From contig JAWVFT010000079.1 in assembly GCA_033855775.1 (NCBI GenBank), positions 1 to 10,216 of the forward strand: a stretch of DNA of 10,216 nucleotides, given 5' to 3'. Below are positions 1-6,985 of the stretch, in pieces. Positions within the stretch are counted from its first letter, which is position 1. The number at the start of each line of letters is the position of its first letter. The notes beneath the pieces were generated by a model. The model searched no databases, was not told the DNA's origin, and was given only the letters and a program-made list of their open reading frames with translations. The position numbers were made by a program, and so were the translations under genes. The DNA comes from DASVTR01 sp033855775. Lineage in GTDB: Bacteria > Acidobacteriota > Blastocatellia > Pyrinomonadales > Pyrinomonadaceae.

Positions 1-20
1 GTCACTTGTCACTCGTCACT
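1..20. repeat. Heptamer repeat at the mreC stop codon
   Basis: This stretch is GTCACTT GTCACTC GTCACT on the plus strand, the same heptamer family as at 915-991. It overlaps the end of mreC: the TGA stop (18-16, minus strand) is part of a GTGAC-type heptamer. The array may continue leftward past the window edge. Confidence 0.8.
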
Positions 21-909
21 GCTTTTTAACATTCGGCAACGTTTGATCCGGGGCCGCGCGTTGCGGCGGACGATACTGCAAGACGGCGACCTCCGAGAGC
101 GAGTCAATGCGCGCTCCGGGCTTGATATGAATCGTGTGTGGAATTGTAGCCGTCCCGCTTTTAACTTCCACCACCGCTCCCACGTTCAAGCCCTGTGGGT
201 AGATGCCGTCCTGCCCTGTGGTAATCACATAGTCGCCGGCCTTGACCTCTTCCAAGCCAGACACATAGCGCATCTCAAGGAGTCCGCTCTGGCCGAGGCC
301 GCGAATCGAGCCGAGGGCCGACGACGTGCCGAGTTGGCCGACGACCGCTCCGGCAGCCGATTTCTCATCCGTTATCAACATCACGGTGGCCGTCCATGGG
401 CTGGTCGCAATGACGCGCCCGACGATGCCGCCCGGCGTCGCGACTGGCATGTTCAATTCGATGCCGGAGGAACTGCCGCGATTAATCGTCACCGTGTCGA
501 ACCAGACGGACGGGTCGCGCGCGATGACCGAAGCCGGAATCACTCCATACTGCGTGTTCTGCTTGAGGTCGAGCAAGCCTCGCAAGCGTTCGTTCTCGTC
601 GCGGTCGGCGCGCGCCTGCCGCGACTCGATTTCCAGTTCGGCGACGCGCTGCCGCAGTTGCTCGTTCTCGGCGGCGGCGCTGCGCCAGTTGGCTATTTTT
701 TGAAAGAAGCTTGCGCCCGCGCCGCCCGCCCCGCTCGTCGCGCGTTGAAAGGGCGAAGCGATGGCCTGCGCCCAGACGCGTATCAAACGCTGCTTCGTCA
801 CATCGTCGCGCGCGTCGTAAGACATCAACGCCAGATTCCCGACCAGCAGCCCGATGAGCCACCAGGGGGCGCGCTGCCGAATCTCTTTTTGTGTGCGAGC
901 TACTGCCAT
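16..909 (-). CDS. mreC: Rod shape-determining protein MreC
   Basis: MreC is the bitopic scaffold of the elongasome. It links cytoplasmic MreB to periplasmic PBP2/RodA. The 297-residue product has a short basic cytoplasmic tail, one membrane helix at about residues 15-31, and a charged coiled coil at about 76-115 that dimerises MreC in known homologues. A beta-rich periplasmic domain follows at about 120-280, with the family-typical stretch ARDPSVWFDTVTINRG (130-145) and a Gly-rich GGIVGRV (160-166). Length is normal for the family. The start at 909 gives the natural N-terminus, but no Shine-Dalgarno is visible: the bases upstream are a heptamer array (915-945). The TGA stop (18-16) also lies inside a heptamer repeat. 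The gene follows mreB by 87 bp on the same strand, the classical mreBC order. Confidence 0.95.
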   Translation of the reverse strand: MAVARTQKEIRQRAPWWLIGLLVGNLALMSYDARDDVTKQRLIRVWAQAIASPFQRATSGAGGAGASFFQKIANWRSAAAENEQLRQRVAELEIESRQARADRDENERLRGLLDLKQNTQYGVIPASVIARDPSVWFDTVTINRGSSSGIELNMPVATPGGIVGRVIATSPWTATVMLITDEKSAAGAVVGQLGTSSALGSIRGLGQSGLLEMRYVSGLEEVKAGDYVITTGQDGIYPQGLNVGAVVEVKSGTATIPHTIHIKPGARIDSLSEVAVLQYRPPQRAAPDQTLPNVKKQ

Positions 910-914
910 AAATC

Positions 915-991
915 AGTGACGAGTGACGAGTGACGAGTGACGAGTTAAAGACAGCTTCCTGCTTGCTGCTCGTCACTTGTCACTGGTGACT
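915..991. repeat. Heptamer tandem repeat and inverted copy between mreB and mreC
   Basis: On the plus strand, AGTGACG occurs four times in perfect tandem (915-942), followed by AGT. An inverted copy lies at 969-984. The arms 929-944 and 969-984 pair over 16 positions with one mismatch, enclosing a 24-base loop. The array directly abuts the mreC start and replaces any recognisable ribosome binding site. In the mreBC transcript the arms could form a long hairpin between the two cistrons. Whether that attenuates mreC or protects mRNA ends is not known. Confidence 0.85.
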
Positions 992-996
992 GTTTT

Positions 997-2043
997 TTAC
1001 GTTCCGCTCGTCAGCGTGTTGTCCCACTTCACGCGCTTGAGCAGGTTGAAGTCGGAGAGCATTTTGCCGGTGCCGAGGACGACGGACGAGAGCGGGTCTT
1101 CGGCCAGAGAGACGGGCAAGCCCGTTTCGATTGAGAGCCTGCGGTCAAGGTTTTTCAGGAGCGCGCCGCCGCCCGTGAGCACGATGCCGCGCTCAACGAT
1201 GTCGGCGGAGAGTTCCGGCGGCGTGCGCTCAAGGGCGACGCGCACCGCGTTGACGATGGTTGAGACGGAATCGGCTAGAGCCTCGCGGATTTCCTCGTCC
1301 GAGATAACGATGGTCTTCGGGATGCCTTCAATCAGGTTGCGCCCGCGCACTTCCATCGTGTGCGGCTCATCCAAAGGAAAGGCCGAGCCGAGCGAAATCT
1401 TAATCTGTTCGGAGGTGCGCTCGCCAATCAAGAGGTTGTACTTGCGCTTGATAAACTGCGTGATGGCTTCGTCCATCTCGTTGCCCGCGACGCGCACGGC
1501 GCGCGAATAGACGATGCCGGAGAGCGAGATGACGGCGATGTCCGTCGTGCCGCCGCCGATGTCCACCACCATGTTGCCGTGCGGCTCCGTGATGGGGAGT
1601 CCCGCCCCGATGGCCGCCGCCATCGCTTCTTCGACGAGGTAAACTTCGCTCGCCTTGGCGCGATAGGCTGAGTCTTCGACGGCGCGGCGTTCGACCTGCG
1701 TAATCTCCGAAGGGATGCCGATGACGACGCGCGGGCTGACCCACGTCTTGCCGTTGTGGGCCTTGCGGATGAAGTGTTGGAGCATCTTCTCCGTCACTTC
1801 AAAGTTGGCGATGACGCCATCTTTCATCGGGCGGATGGCGACGATGTTGCCGGGCGTGCGGCCCAACATCTCTTTGGCGTCGCGCCCGACGGCTTCGACG
1901 GCGTTGGTGATTTTGTTGATGGCGACGATGGAAGGTTCGGAGACGACGATGCCGCGCCCCTTGGCGTAGACGAGCGTGTTGGCGGTGCCGAGGTCAATCG
2001 CAAGGTCGCTGGAAAAAAGGCTGAAGATTGATTTAAAGGCCAT
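997..2043 (-). CDS. mreB: Rod shape-determining protein MreB (actin homologue)
   Basis: MreB is the bacterial actin that forms membrane-bound filaments and directs lateral cell-wall synthesis. The 348-residue product shows the actin-fold nucleotide motifs: phosphate 1 DLGTANT at 17-23, the connecting EEAMAAAIGAGLPI at 138-151, phosphate 2 DIGGGTTD at 161-168, and the adenosine motif LTGGGALL at 289-296. The N-terminal MAFKSIFSLF is hydrophobic and amphipathic, as in MreBs that insert into the membrane. The frame stays open upstream to 2166, but that extension has no MreB character. The ATG at 2043 matches the family N-terminus and is preceded by GGAAAG eight bases upstream, so I chose it. It lies 198 bp downstream of the diguanylate cyclase stop, leaving room for its own promoter, and 87 bp upstream of mreC. 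Confidence 0.97.
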   Translation of the reverse strand: MAFKSIFSLFSSDLAIDLGTANTLVYAKGRGIVVSEPSIVAINKITNAVEAVGRDAKEMLGRTPGNIVAIRPMKDGVIANFEVTEKMLQHFIRKAHNGKTWVSPRVVIGIPSEITQVERRAVEDSAYRAKASEVYLVEEAMAAAIGAGLPITEPHGNMVVDIGGGTTDIAVISLSGIVYSRAVRVAGNEMDEAITQFIKRKYNLLIGERTSEQIKISLGSAFPLDEPHTMEVRGRNLIEGIPKTIVISDEEIREALADSVSTIVNAVRVALERTPPELSADIVERGIVLTGGGALLKNLDRRLSIETGLPVSLAEDPLSSVVLGTGKMLSDFNLLKRVKWDNTLTSGT

Positions 2044-2241
2044 GTAAACTACTTTCCATATTTTCTGGACAGATATGACTGCTGCGCCCGCCGCAATATT
2101 GGCGGGTTGACGCACACATGCCTGTGTTTTGCCGGGATAGAAAGAGGCACTAGCGATGCAGACCAAACCCGTCGAACAAGAGCGAACCTCTTAAGATACA
2201 CCGAATGCGGCGCGCGCGCTATCGAGAAAGCGGTTTTTCGT
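2044..2241 (-). other. mreB upstream intergenic region with small dyads
   Basis: This is the 198-bp gap between the cyclase stop and the mreB start. It contains CCCGCC/GGCGGG arms at 2087-2092 and 2101-2106 with an 8-base loop, and ACACA/TGTGT arms at 2114-2118 and 2123-2127. I looked for sigma70 boxes reading toward mreB and found none good enough to name. A promoter here is plausible from gap length alone. No RNA gene is evident. Confidence 0.4.
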
Positions 2242-2260
2242 TTAAGAAAGCGCTTTTTCG
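2224..2260. repeat. 17-bp direct repeat at the end of the cyclase gene
   Basis: GAGAAAGCGGTTTTTCG (2224-2240) recurs 20 bp on at 2244-2260 with 15 of 17 bases identical. The second copy includes the palindrome AAAGCGCTTT (2247-2256) and overlaps the last codons and stop of the cyclase gene. It could be a weak transcript-end structure or a small duplication. There is no clear T-tract hairpin. Confidence 0.5.
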
Positions 2261-3810
2261 CTCTGAAAAATATCGGGCGGGGCGTTGGCGAAGCGGATGC
2301 AGTTCTTGCCAGCGGCTTTTGCTTCGTACATGGCTGCGTCGGCGCTGGCGATTAACTGCTGCGGGGATTGGGCGTGATGTGGGAAAGCGGCGACGCCGAA
2401 GCTCGCCGTCAACTGCAAGCGCATGCCGCGCCCGCCTGTGAAAACGTGGCGTTCTATCTTCTCGCGGACGCGACCGGCGACAAAGGCCGACTGCTCGACG
2501 TTGCTTTCGGGAAGGACGACGACAAACTCGTCGCCGCCGTAGCGCGCCACCACATCCGTGTCGCGCACGGAGGAGAGAATGATGGAGGCCATCTCCATCA
2601 GGACGTGCGAGCCGACGAGGTGGCCGTGAAGGTCGTTGACGAGTTTGAAATTGTCGAGGTCGAAGAAGAGAGCCGTGCAGCTTGTGCCGTAGCGGCGGGC
2701 GCGCTTGATTTCGCTCAGCAAGTACTGGCGCAGGTAGCGCGCGTTGTGCAGCTTCGTCAAATCGTCGGTCAGAGAGAGGCGTTCGGCTTCGGCGATGCGC
2801 AGCGCGTTGCCGAGAGCGTAGGCGAGCGGCAGGGCGAGCGCGCCCAGAAGGGCCACGTCGCGGTGTGTGAAGGCGCGGGCGTGCGCTCCCTCGCGGACGC
2901 CTTCGAGGACGCCGGAGAGTTTCTCGCCGCTGGTCAGGGGCAGAGCGATGAAGCGACGACCGCGTTCGGTCTTGCGGATGATTTCGAGATTGGCGACCGC
3001 CTCGCGCGCCGCTTTCGATTCCGCGCCGGGAAGCGTTAGCTCGTCGCCGAGCAGAGCGCGCCGCAACTCGTTATCGTGTCCCTCGCGCTCGCTTAAGGTC
3101 AGCCCGCGCGCGGCCAGCGGTTCGAGACTGAGGGCCGCGCCCGCGCCGCCCGATTCGCCGGTCAGGTAGATAGTCCAGCGGTCTGCGCGGACGAGCGACG
3201 ACAGACCGGCGAGAGCCGTGTGCGCGGCGCTCTTCTGGTCGTTGGTGAAATGGAGCGAGGCGACGAGTTCAAAGGCTGCGCGCAGGGTGTTGACGTTGAG
3301 CTTATCGGGCAGCAGCAAGGCCGTGGGCAGGAGCGCGCTCTCTGTGCCGGAAGGCGGCGTCAACTCGCCGGTCGAGCCGCGCTCTTCCAACTCGCGGAGG
3401 ATGGCGGGCAGCTGCGCGGGCGTTTCGGCGACCGCTTGAAAGCCCATACGCTTGAGGGCGGCGGTGTCCATCGGTCGCTGTTGGAGTTGATGCTGGCGTT
3501 CGGGCTTGAGATGGTCGTGCGGGCGGCAGGCGACAAGCGGAGCTTTCTTCCAAGTCGCCAGCGCGTGTTCAATGGCGGCGTGGATTTCCAGCGCGGCCAC
3601 GCCCGCCAGCACTTCGTAGAGCACGGCAATCGGCTGTTCGTCTGTCTCTACGGCGCTTCTATCGCGCGCTTGCGAAAGGGCCGCGACTTCTCCGTCCACG
3701 TCGCGCAAGCCTTCAAACAGCACGTCGAGCGCGGCGTCGCGCAGCGCATCGAGCAGCGCCGGGGAGGGCGGCTCGTGCGCGTCGGTCAATAAAATTACAT
3801 GCCTTGTCAT
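2242..3810 (-). CDS. GAF-GGDEF diguanylate cyclase
   Basis: This is a predicted diguanylate cyclase, making c-di-GMP from two GTP in the cytoplasm. In the 522-residue product the GGDEF domain spans about 345-505, with metal/substrate motif DLDNFKLVND at 384-393 and an intact GGDEF signature at 425-429. An RxxD (416-419, RDTD) lies five residues before the signature, the canonical inhibitory I-site, so product inhibition is expected. Residues about 175-340 resemble a GAF sensor domain. Residues 1-145 are soluble and alpha/beta in character, perhaps a degenerate receiver, but I cannot identify a phospho-acceptor aspartate. In the usual GHxxGD stretch the last residue is Ser (401) instead of Asp. 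No membrane helix is seen. The gene starts 30 bp after the FecR-like gene on the same strand, so they are probably co-transcribed. No clear Shine-Dalgarno precedes the ATG. Confidence 0.9.
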   Translation of the reverse strand: MTRHVILLTDAHEPPSPALLDALRDAALDVLFEGLRDVDGEVAALSQARDRSAVETDEQPIAVLYEVLAGVAALEIHAAIEHALATWKKAPLVACRPHDHLKPERQHQLQQRPMDTAALKRMGFQAVAETPAQLPAILRELEERGSTGELTPPSGTESALLPTALLLPDKLNVNTLRAAFELVASLHFTNDQKSAAHTALAGLSSLVRADRWTIYLTGESGGAGAALSLEPLAARGLTLSEREGHDNELRRALLGDELTLPGAESKAAREAVANLEIIRKTERGRRFIALPLTSGEKLSGVLEGVREGAHARAFTHRDVALLGALALPLAYALGNALRIAEAERLSLTDDLTKLHNARYLRQYLLSEIKRARRYGTSCTALFFDLDNFKLVNDLHGHLVGSHVLMEMASIILSSVRDTDVVARYGGDEFVVVLPESNVEQSAFVAGRVREKIERHVFTGGRGMRLQLTASFGVAAFPHHAQSPQQLIASADAAMYEAKAAGKNCIRFANAPPDIFQSEKALS

Positions 3811-3840
3811 GATGAGAAAACGCCCGCTGATTCTTTCCGT

Positions 3841-5103
3841 TTAATTCCTCTTCGGAGCCGCGCCCTGAGCGAGCGCGACTTTGTACTGGCTGCTGTTGCC
3901 CTGCGCGTCGAGAGCTTCGAGCGGCAACTCGCGCGCTTCCGCCGGCGCTGTGATTTGTAGTTGAAAGCGCTCGTCGTTTCCGGCCAGCGCTTCGCGGCCA
4001 GCGGCGCGAATCGTCGTGCCGTACTGCGCGCGCCCGCGAATGAGATAGATGCTGCCGCCGACGTATTCGGCTTGAAGGTCGGAGACTGTGACCTCCTGGC
4101 CCGTGCCGCCGGTGACGACGACGAACTTCTGCGGGTCGCTCCAATCGGAGGTTTGGCCAGAGGCGGCGGTGGCGCGCACGCGCCAGAAGTAGGAGCCGGG
4201 GCGGAGGTCTGAGGCGTTAAATTCTGTGGCCGAGAGTTGGTCGCGCTCGATAACTTTTCCGGCGGCGACGAAGAAGGGCGAGGTCGCCACTTCGACTCTG
4301 TAGTGGGCGGGCGAGCCGGACTGCGGGCGATGCCAGCGCAGGGCGACGCTGGCCGCGCCGTTTTGCTTGACGAAGACTTTCTCAAGGTCGCGCGGGGCCA
4401 TGGGCGCGGGAACGGCGAGCAGGCTTTCGCGTCTGGTCAGCGAACCCGACGGCGCGACCGAGAGATATTCGCCGCCGCGCACGGTGGTCTTCTCGCCGTC
4501 GCGTGTGGTGGTGGTTTCCATCGCGCCGTTGGTGACGCGAATCTCTTCGGTCTTGCTCTCAGGGTCAACGCCGAAGCTCGCGCCCGTCAAGGCTCCGAGT
4601 TGATTCTGCGTCTGCGGCGTCTCGATAATATTGCTGGTGCCTTCGGGCTGTTGCTCTGTGCGGATGTTGACTTGGCCGCTGCCGACGCGCACACGCACGT
4701 CGGTTCGCTTGCCGCCCTCGAAGCTGGCGTTGTCGCGGATGATGACGGTGCTGTTGGGCCGCACGACGAGCGTTGAGCCGTCGATCATGGAGATGCGAGC
4801 GCGCCCGTCGGCCTGCGTCTGCACGGTGTCGCCGGGATAGAGTTGGACCTGGTTGGCGGCCTGAAGGGTTTCGCGCGTGGAGGCGCGAATGATGCGCACG
4901 TCGCCCTCGAAGGAGATGAAGCGCGCTCCGGCGGGAGCGTCAACGCTCGTCTCCGGCTTATAAAACGGGTTGCCGTATTTCCAGGCGTAGAGGGAGAAGC
5001 CGCCGGCCAGACAGCCGACGACAAGCAGAGCGATGATGAAGTAGATTTGTCGCTTCTGAACGACCCACCAGTCGAGATTGAAGCGACTGTTTTTAGCAGT
5101 CAT
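3841..5103 (-). CDS. Membrane-anchored FecR-domain protein with fibronectin III-like domain
   Basis: The 420-residue product has a short cytoplasmic N-terminus, one membrane helix at about 19-41, then a large extracytoplasmic part. A FecR-type beta domain is visible at about 60-195, with the typical sequence QLYPGDTVQTQADGRARI at 87-104 followed by IDGSTLVVRPNS (107-118). A fibronectin III-like unit covers about 248-332 (LRPGSYFWRVRA at 300-311, then SDWSDPQKFVV). A further beta-rich domain at about 337-412 has an Ig-like ending (LDAQGNSSQYKVAL). No sigma factor or TonB receptor gene is adjacent, so the classical FecR anti-sigma role is not supported. An envelope sensor or scaffold is more likely, but its function is unknown. 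It is the first gene of a probable two-gene unit with the cyclase 30 bp downstream. No strong Shine-Dalgarno precedes the ATG. Confidence 0.85.
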   Translation of the reverse strand: MTAKNSRFNLDWWVVQKRQIYFIIALLVVGCLAGGFSLYAWKYGNPFYKPETSVDAPAGARFISFEGDVRIIRASTRETLQAANQVQLYPGDTVQTQADGRARISMIDGSTLVVRPNSTVIIRDNASFEGGKRTDVRVRVGSGQVNIRTEQQPEGTSNIIETPQTQNQLGALTGASFGVDPESKTEEIRVTNGAMETTTTRDGEKTTVRGGEYLSVAPSGSLTRRESLLAVPAPMAPRDLEKVFVKQNGAASVALRWHRPQSGSPAHYRVEVATSPFFVAAGKVIERDQLSATEFNASDLRPGSYFWRVRATAASGQTSDWSDPQKFVVVTGGTGQEVTVSDLQAEYVGGSIYLIRGRAQYGTTIRAAGREALAGNDERFQLQITAPAEARELPLEALDAQGNSSQYKVALAQGAAPKRN

Positions 5104-5243
5104 CTTTAGGAAATAAACCGGAATCCACGAGGGGCAAGTGGCAGGCTGTCGGAGTGGCTCGGATGCGTCTCTCTCCGTCGCTGCAAAAGATGTGAAGCGT
5201 TTTTCCGGCGGCAGCGGCCCGACGGCCCCGACGCCACCTTAAA

Positions 5244-5272
5244 AATTAACACAGGCGAGCGGAATAAGGCAA
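5244..5272 (-). promoter_or_regulatory. Possible promoter for the FecR-like gene
   Basis: Read on the minus strand, TTGCCT (5272-5267) and TTAATT (5249-5244) are separated by 17 bases, about 140 bases upstream of the ATG. The match to sigma70 boxes is only moderate (4/6 and 3/6). The surrounding 5240-5310 stretch is strikingly AT-rich in a GC-rich window, which fits a promoter with an upstream AT element. Confidence 0.3.
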
Positions 5273-5734
5273 AATAAAAGTAAAAAAGCGAATGTCGGCA
5301 GTAAAAAAGCGGACAGCGGCCGGCAAAGCAAGGCTGGAAACGGCTATTCCACTGCTTCCAAGCCGCAAACACAGGCTCCAACGGCCCGTCCGTTGACTCC
5401 AACGCTTCATCCGTTGGCTCCAACGGTTGCTCCGGTGGGCCCACCGGGCGGGCCGGAGAGCCCACCGGACGAAGCGGTGGGCCCACCGGCTGAACTGTTG
5501 GGCCCAACGGACGAGCCGTTGGCTCCAACGGATGAGCCGGGGAAGCCACCGGACGAGCCGTTGGAGTCCCCGGATGAGCCGGAGAGCTATACGGGCGAAC
5601 CGGAGAGCTATACAGACGAGCCGGAGAGCTATACGAGTGAGCCGTTGAGCTATACTGATGAACCGGAGAGCTATACGGGCGAGTTGGAGAGCTATACGGC
5701 TCGTCCGTATAGCTCAACGGATGAGCCGGAGAGT
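5258..5734. repeat. 21-bp-period tandem array with palindromic units
   Basis: The array holds 22 full units and one partial unit of exactly 21 bp, in phase with no indel. Early units are AT-rich (AGTAAAAAAGCG at 5279 and 5300). Middle units (5384-5572) are GC-rich with CCG-TTG-GCT-CCA-ACG-type dyads. Late units (5573-5698) carry GAGAGCTATAC or a close variant. Several middle units are perfect or near-perfect palindromes: CCGGTGGGCCCACCGG at 5432-5447, a 14-mer at 5475-5488, GTTGGGCCCAAC at 5497-5508, and CCGTTGGCTCCAACGG at 5411-5426 and 5516-5531. The final complete unit (5699-5719) is inverted relative to its neighbours. The array lies between a terC terminator and the FecR-like gene. Both strands are open across most of it only because 21 is a multiple of three and the unit lacks stops. 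I favour a non-coding structured repeat. Confidence 0.85.
5689..5715. other. Perfect 11-bp hairpin at the array end
   Basis: Arms GAGCTATACGG (5689-5699) and CCGTATAGCTC (5705-5715) are exact reverse complements around the 5-base loop CTCGT. The hairpin arises because the terminal array unit is inverted. No T-tract follows on either strand, so a terminator role is not indicated. Confidence 0.75.
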
Positions 5735-5759
5735 CGCGGTTTTCTCAAGTTTAATCTTA

Positions 5760-5801
5760 CGCGAAAAGGCGGAAACTCTTATTATTAAAGAGCTTCCGCC
5801 T
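5760..5801 (-). terminator. Intrinsic terminator downstream of the TerC-type gene
   Basis: On the minus strand, 38 bases past the stop codon, an AGGCGGAA / TTCCGCCT stem (5801-5794 with 5774-5767) continues after one mismatch into a 5-bp CTCTT/AAGAG stem (5792-5788 with 5780-5776). It closes on a 7-base AT-rich loop. A short run of four T follows, then CGCG. The T-tract is short, but the stem and position fit a Rho-independent terminator insulating the gene from the 21-bp array. Confidence 0.65.
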
Positions 5802-5838
5802 CACTTTCGTCTCTTGCCCGCGACTTCGGGCTTGAGCT

Positions 5839-6924
5839 TCAGCTTATCTTCGCTTCTTCATCTTCCGTCTCGGTCTCGTAGTTCTCGAAGGGCGGGTTGA
5901 AGCCTTCGGCCTGTTCCACGTCAATGTCCCTTTGTGCGTGGCGCGGCCAGATGAGCGAGGCGGCAACCGAACTGAGCAGCACGACGGCCACCACGACGAG
6001 CGCAATGCCCGTCGGAATGTGGTCGTAGGGCGCGATGGTCGCGGCCAGCCCCGTCGCCCCCGCGTAGTTCAGAGCCGCCGTCAAGCCTTTGACCAGCAGC
6101 GGCATCAGCATCTTGACGCCGATGAAGGTCAACACCACGGCCAGCCCTAGCTTCAGGTAATGGAATTTTTCGACCACTCCGGCCAGCAGAAAGTAGAGCG
6201 AGCGGAGGCCGAGGATGGCGAAGACGTTCGACGTGTAGATGATGAACGTGTCGGTCGTCACGCCGAAGATGGCCGGAATCGAATCGACCGCGAATATCAA
6301 ATCCGAGACTTCGACAATCAACAGCACGAGCAAGAGCAACGTTCCAGTCCGTCGCCCGTTCACGACCGTGAAAAACTTTTCGCCCTCGTAGTGGCGCGTA
6401 ATCGGCACAAAGCGCGTCACCAGCCGCACAATCGGATTCGCCTCCGGCTGTATGTCAGTCTCTTCCTGACTGAACATCTTGATGCCCGTGAAGACCAGAA
6501 ACGCCCCGAAGACGTAGATCAGCCAACCGAACTGCTTAATCAGCGCCGTCCCCAGAAAAATCATCGTGATGCGCATCACCAGCGCGCCCATCACGCCCCA
6601 GAACAGCACGCGATGCTGAAACTTGGAAGGGACTTTGAAGAAGGCGAAGATGAGCAGAAAGACGAACAGGTTATCCACCGAGAGCGACAACTCGATGAGA
6701 TAACCGGAGACGAACTCCAGCCCCTTCTGGTGGCCCATGTGCCAGAAGACGATGGCCGAGAAGATGGCCGCCAGCGAAACCCAGACCGCGCTCCAGATGG
6801 CGGCCTCGCGGTAGGTCGGCGTGTGCGCCTCGCGACTGAAGATGCCGAGATCCAGGCTCAGCATGAATAAGATAAAAGCGCCGAAACCGGCCCACAGCCA
6901 GATAGAATGTTCCATCATGTTCAT
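5839..6924 (-). CDS. TerC/Alx family integral membrane protein (probable Mn2+/metal transporter)
   Basis: TerC-family proteins are multi-pass inner-membrane proteins. E. coli Alx is linked to Mn2+ export, and others support metalation of secreted enzymes. The 361-residue product aligns by eye with Alx along its length. Acidic intramembrane motifs LSVDN (81-85) and EVSDLIFAVDSIPAIFGVTT (205-224) are present, then TSNVFAILGLRSLYFLLAGV (231-250). About eight to nine membrane helices are apparent. Compared with Alx (about 320 residues) there is an insertion at about 275-303 before the last helix and an acidic C-terminal tail (about 330-361). The frame is open to 7062, but that extension is low-complexity and unlike the family. 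I place the start at the ATG at 6924; the ATGs at 6918 and 6915 are alternatives. No clear Shine-Dalgarno or Mn2+ riboswitch core is seen upstream. Confidence 0.9.
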   Translation of the reverse strand: MNMMEHSIWLWAGFGAFILFMLSLDLGIFSREAHTPTYREAAIWSAVWVSLAAIFSAIVFWHMGHQKGLEFVSGYLIELSLSVDNLFVFLLIFAFFKVPSKFQHRVLFWGVMGALVMRITMIFLGTALIKQFGWLIYVFGAFLVFTGIKMFSQEETDIQPEANPIVRLVTRFVPITRHYEGEKFFTVVNGRRTGTLLLLVLLIVEVSDLIFAVDSIPAIFGVTTDTFIIYTSNVFAILGLRSLYFLLAGVVEKFHYLKLGLAVVLTFIGVKMLMPLLVKGLTAALNYAGATGLAATIAPYDHIPTGIALVVVAVVLLSSVAASLIWPRHAQRDIDVEQAEGFNPPFENYETETEDEEAKIS

Positions 6925-6985
6925 GATTGAGCTTACGATAGCATTAGCTTTTACAGGCAAGCAACTGCTTCCGCCACCGTTAAGG

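Noticed and set aside
2044..2166. Longer MreB N-terminus starting at 2166
   Set aside because: The extra 41 residues have no MreB similarity, while the ATG at 2043 has GGAAAG upstream and gives the family-typical N-terminus.
3841..5103. Classical FecR anti-sigma regulator of iron uptake
   Set aside because: No ECF sigma factor or TonB-dependent receptor gene is nearby, and the domain layout (Fn3-like plus C-terminal beta domain) differs.
5106..5717. Minus-strand open frame of 203 codons across the array
   Set aside because: It starts at a TTG inside a repeat unit without an RBS, becomes low-complexity, and ends next to the FecR-like start. Openness follows from the 21-bp period.
5258..5734. 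CRISPR array
   Set aside because: Units are contiguous 21-mers with no unique spacers, they diverge gradually, and there are no cas genes in the window.
5393..5788. Plus-strand proline-rich heptapeptide protein
   Set aside because: TTG start inside the array, no RBS, no hydrophobic or signal sequence, and compensatory palindromes better explain conservation. Kept as an open alternative in the findings.
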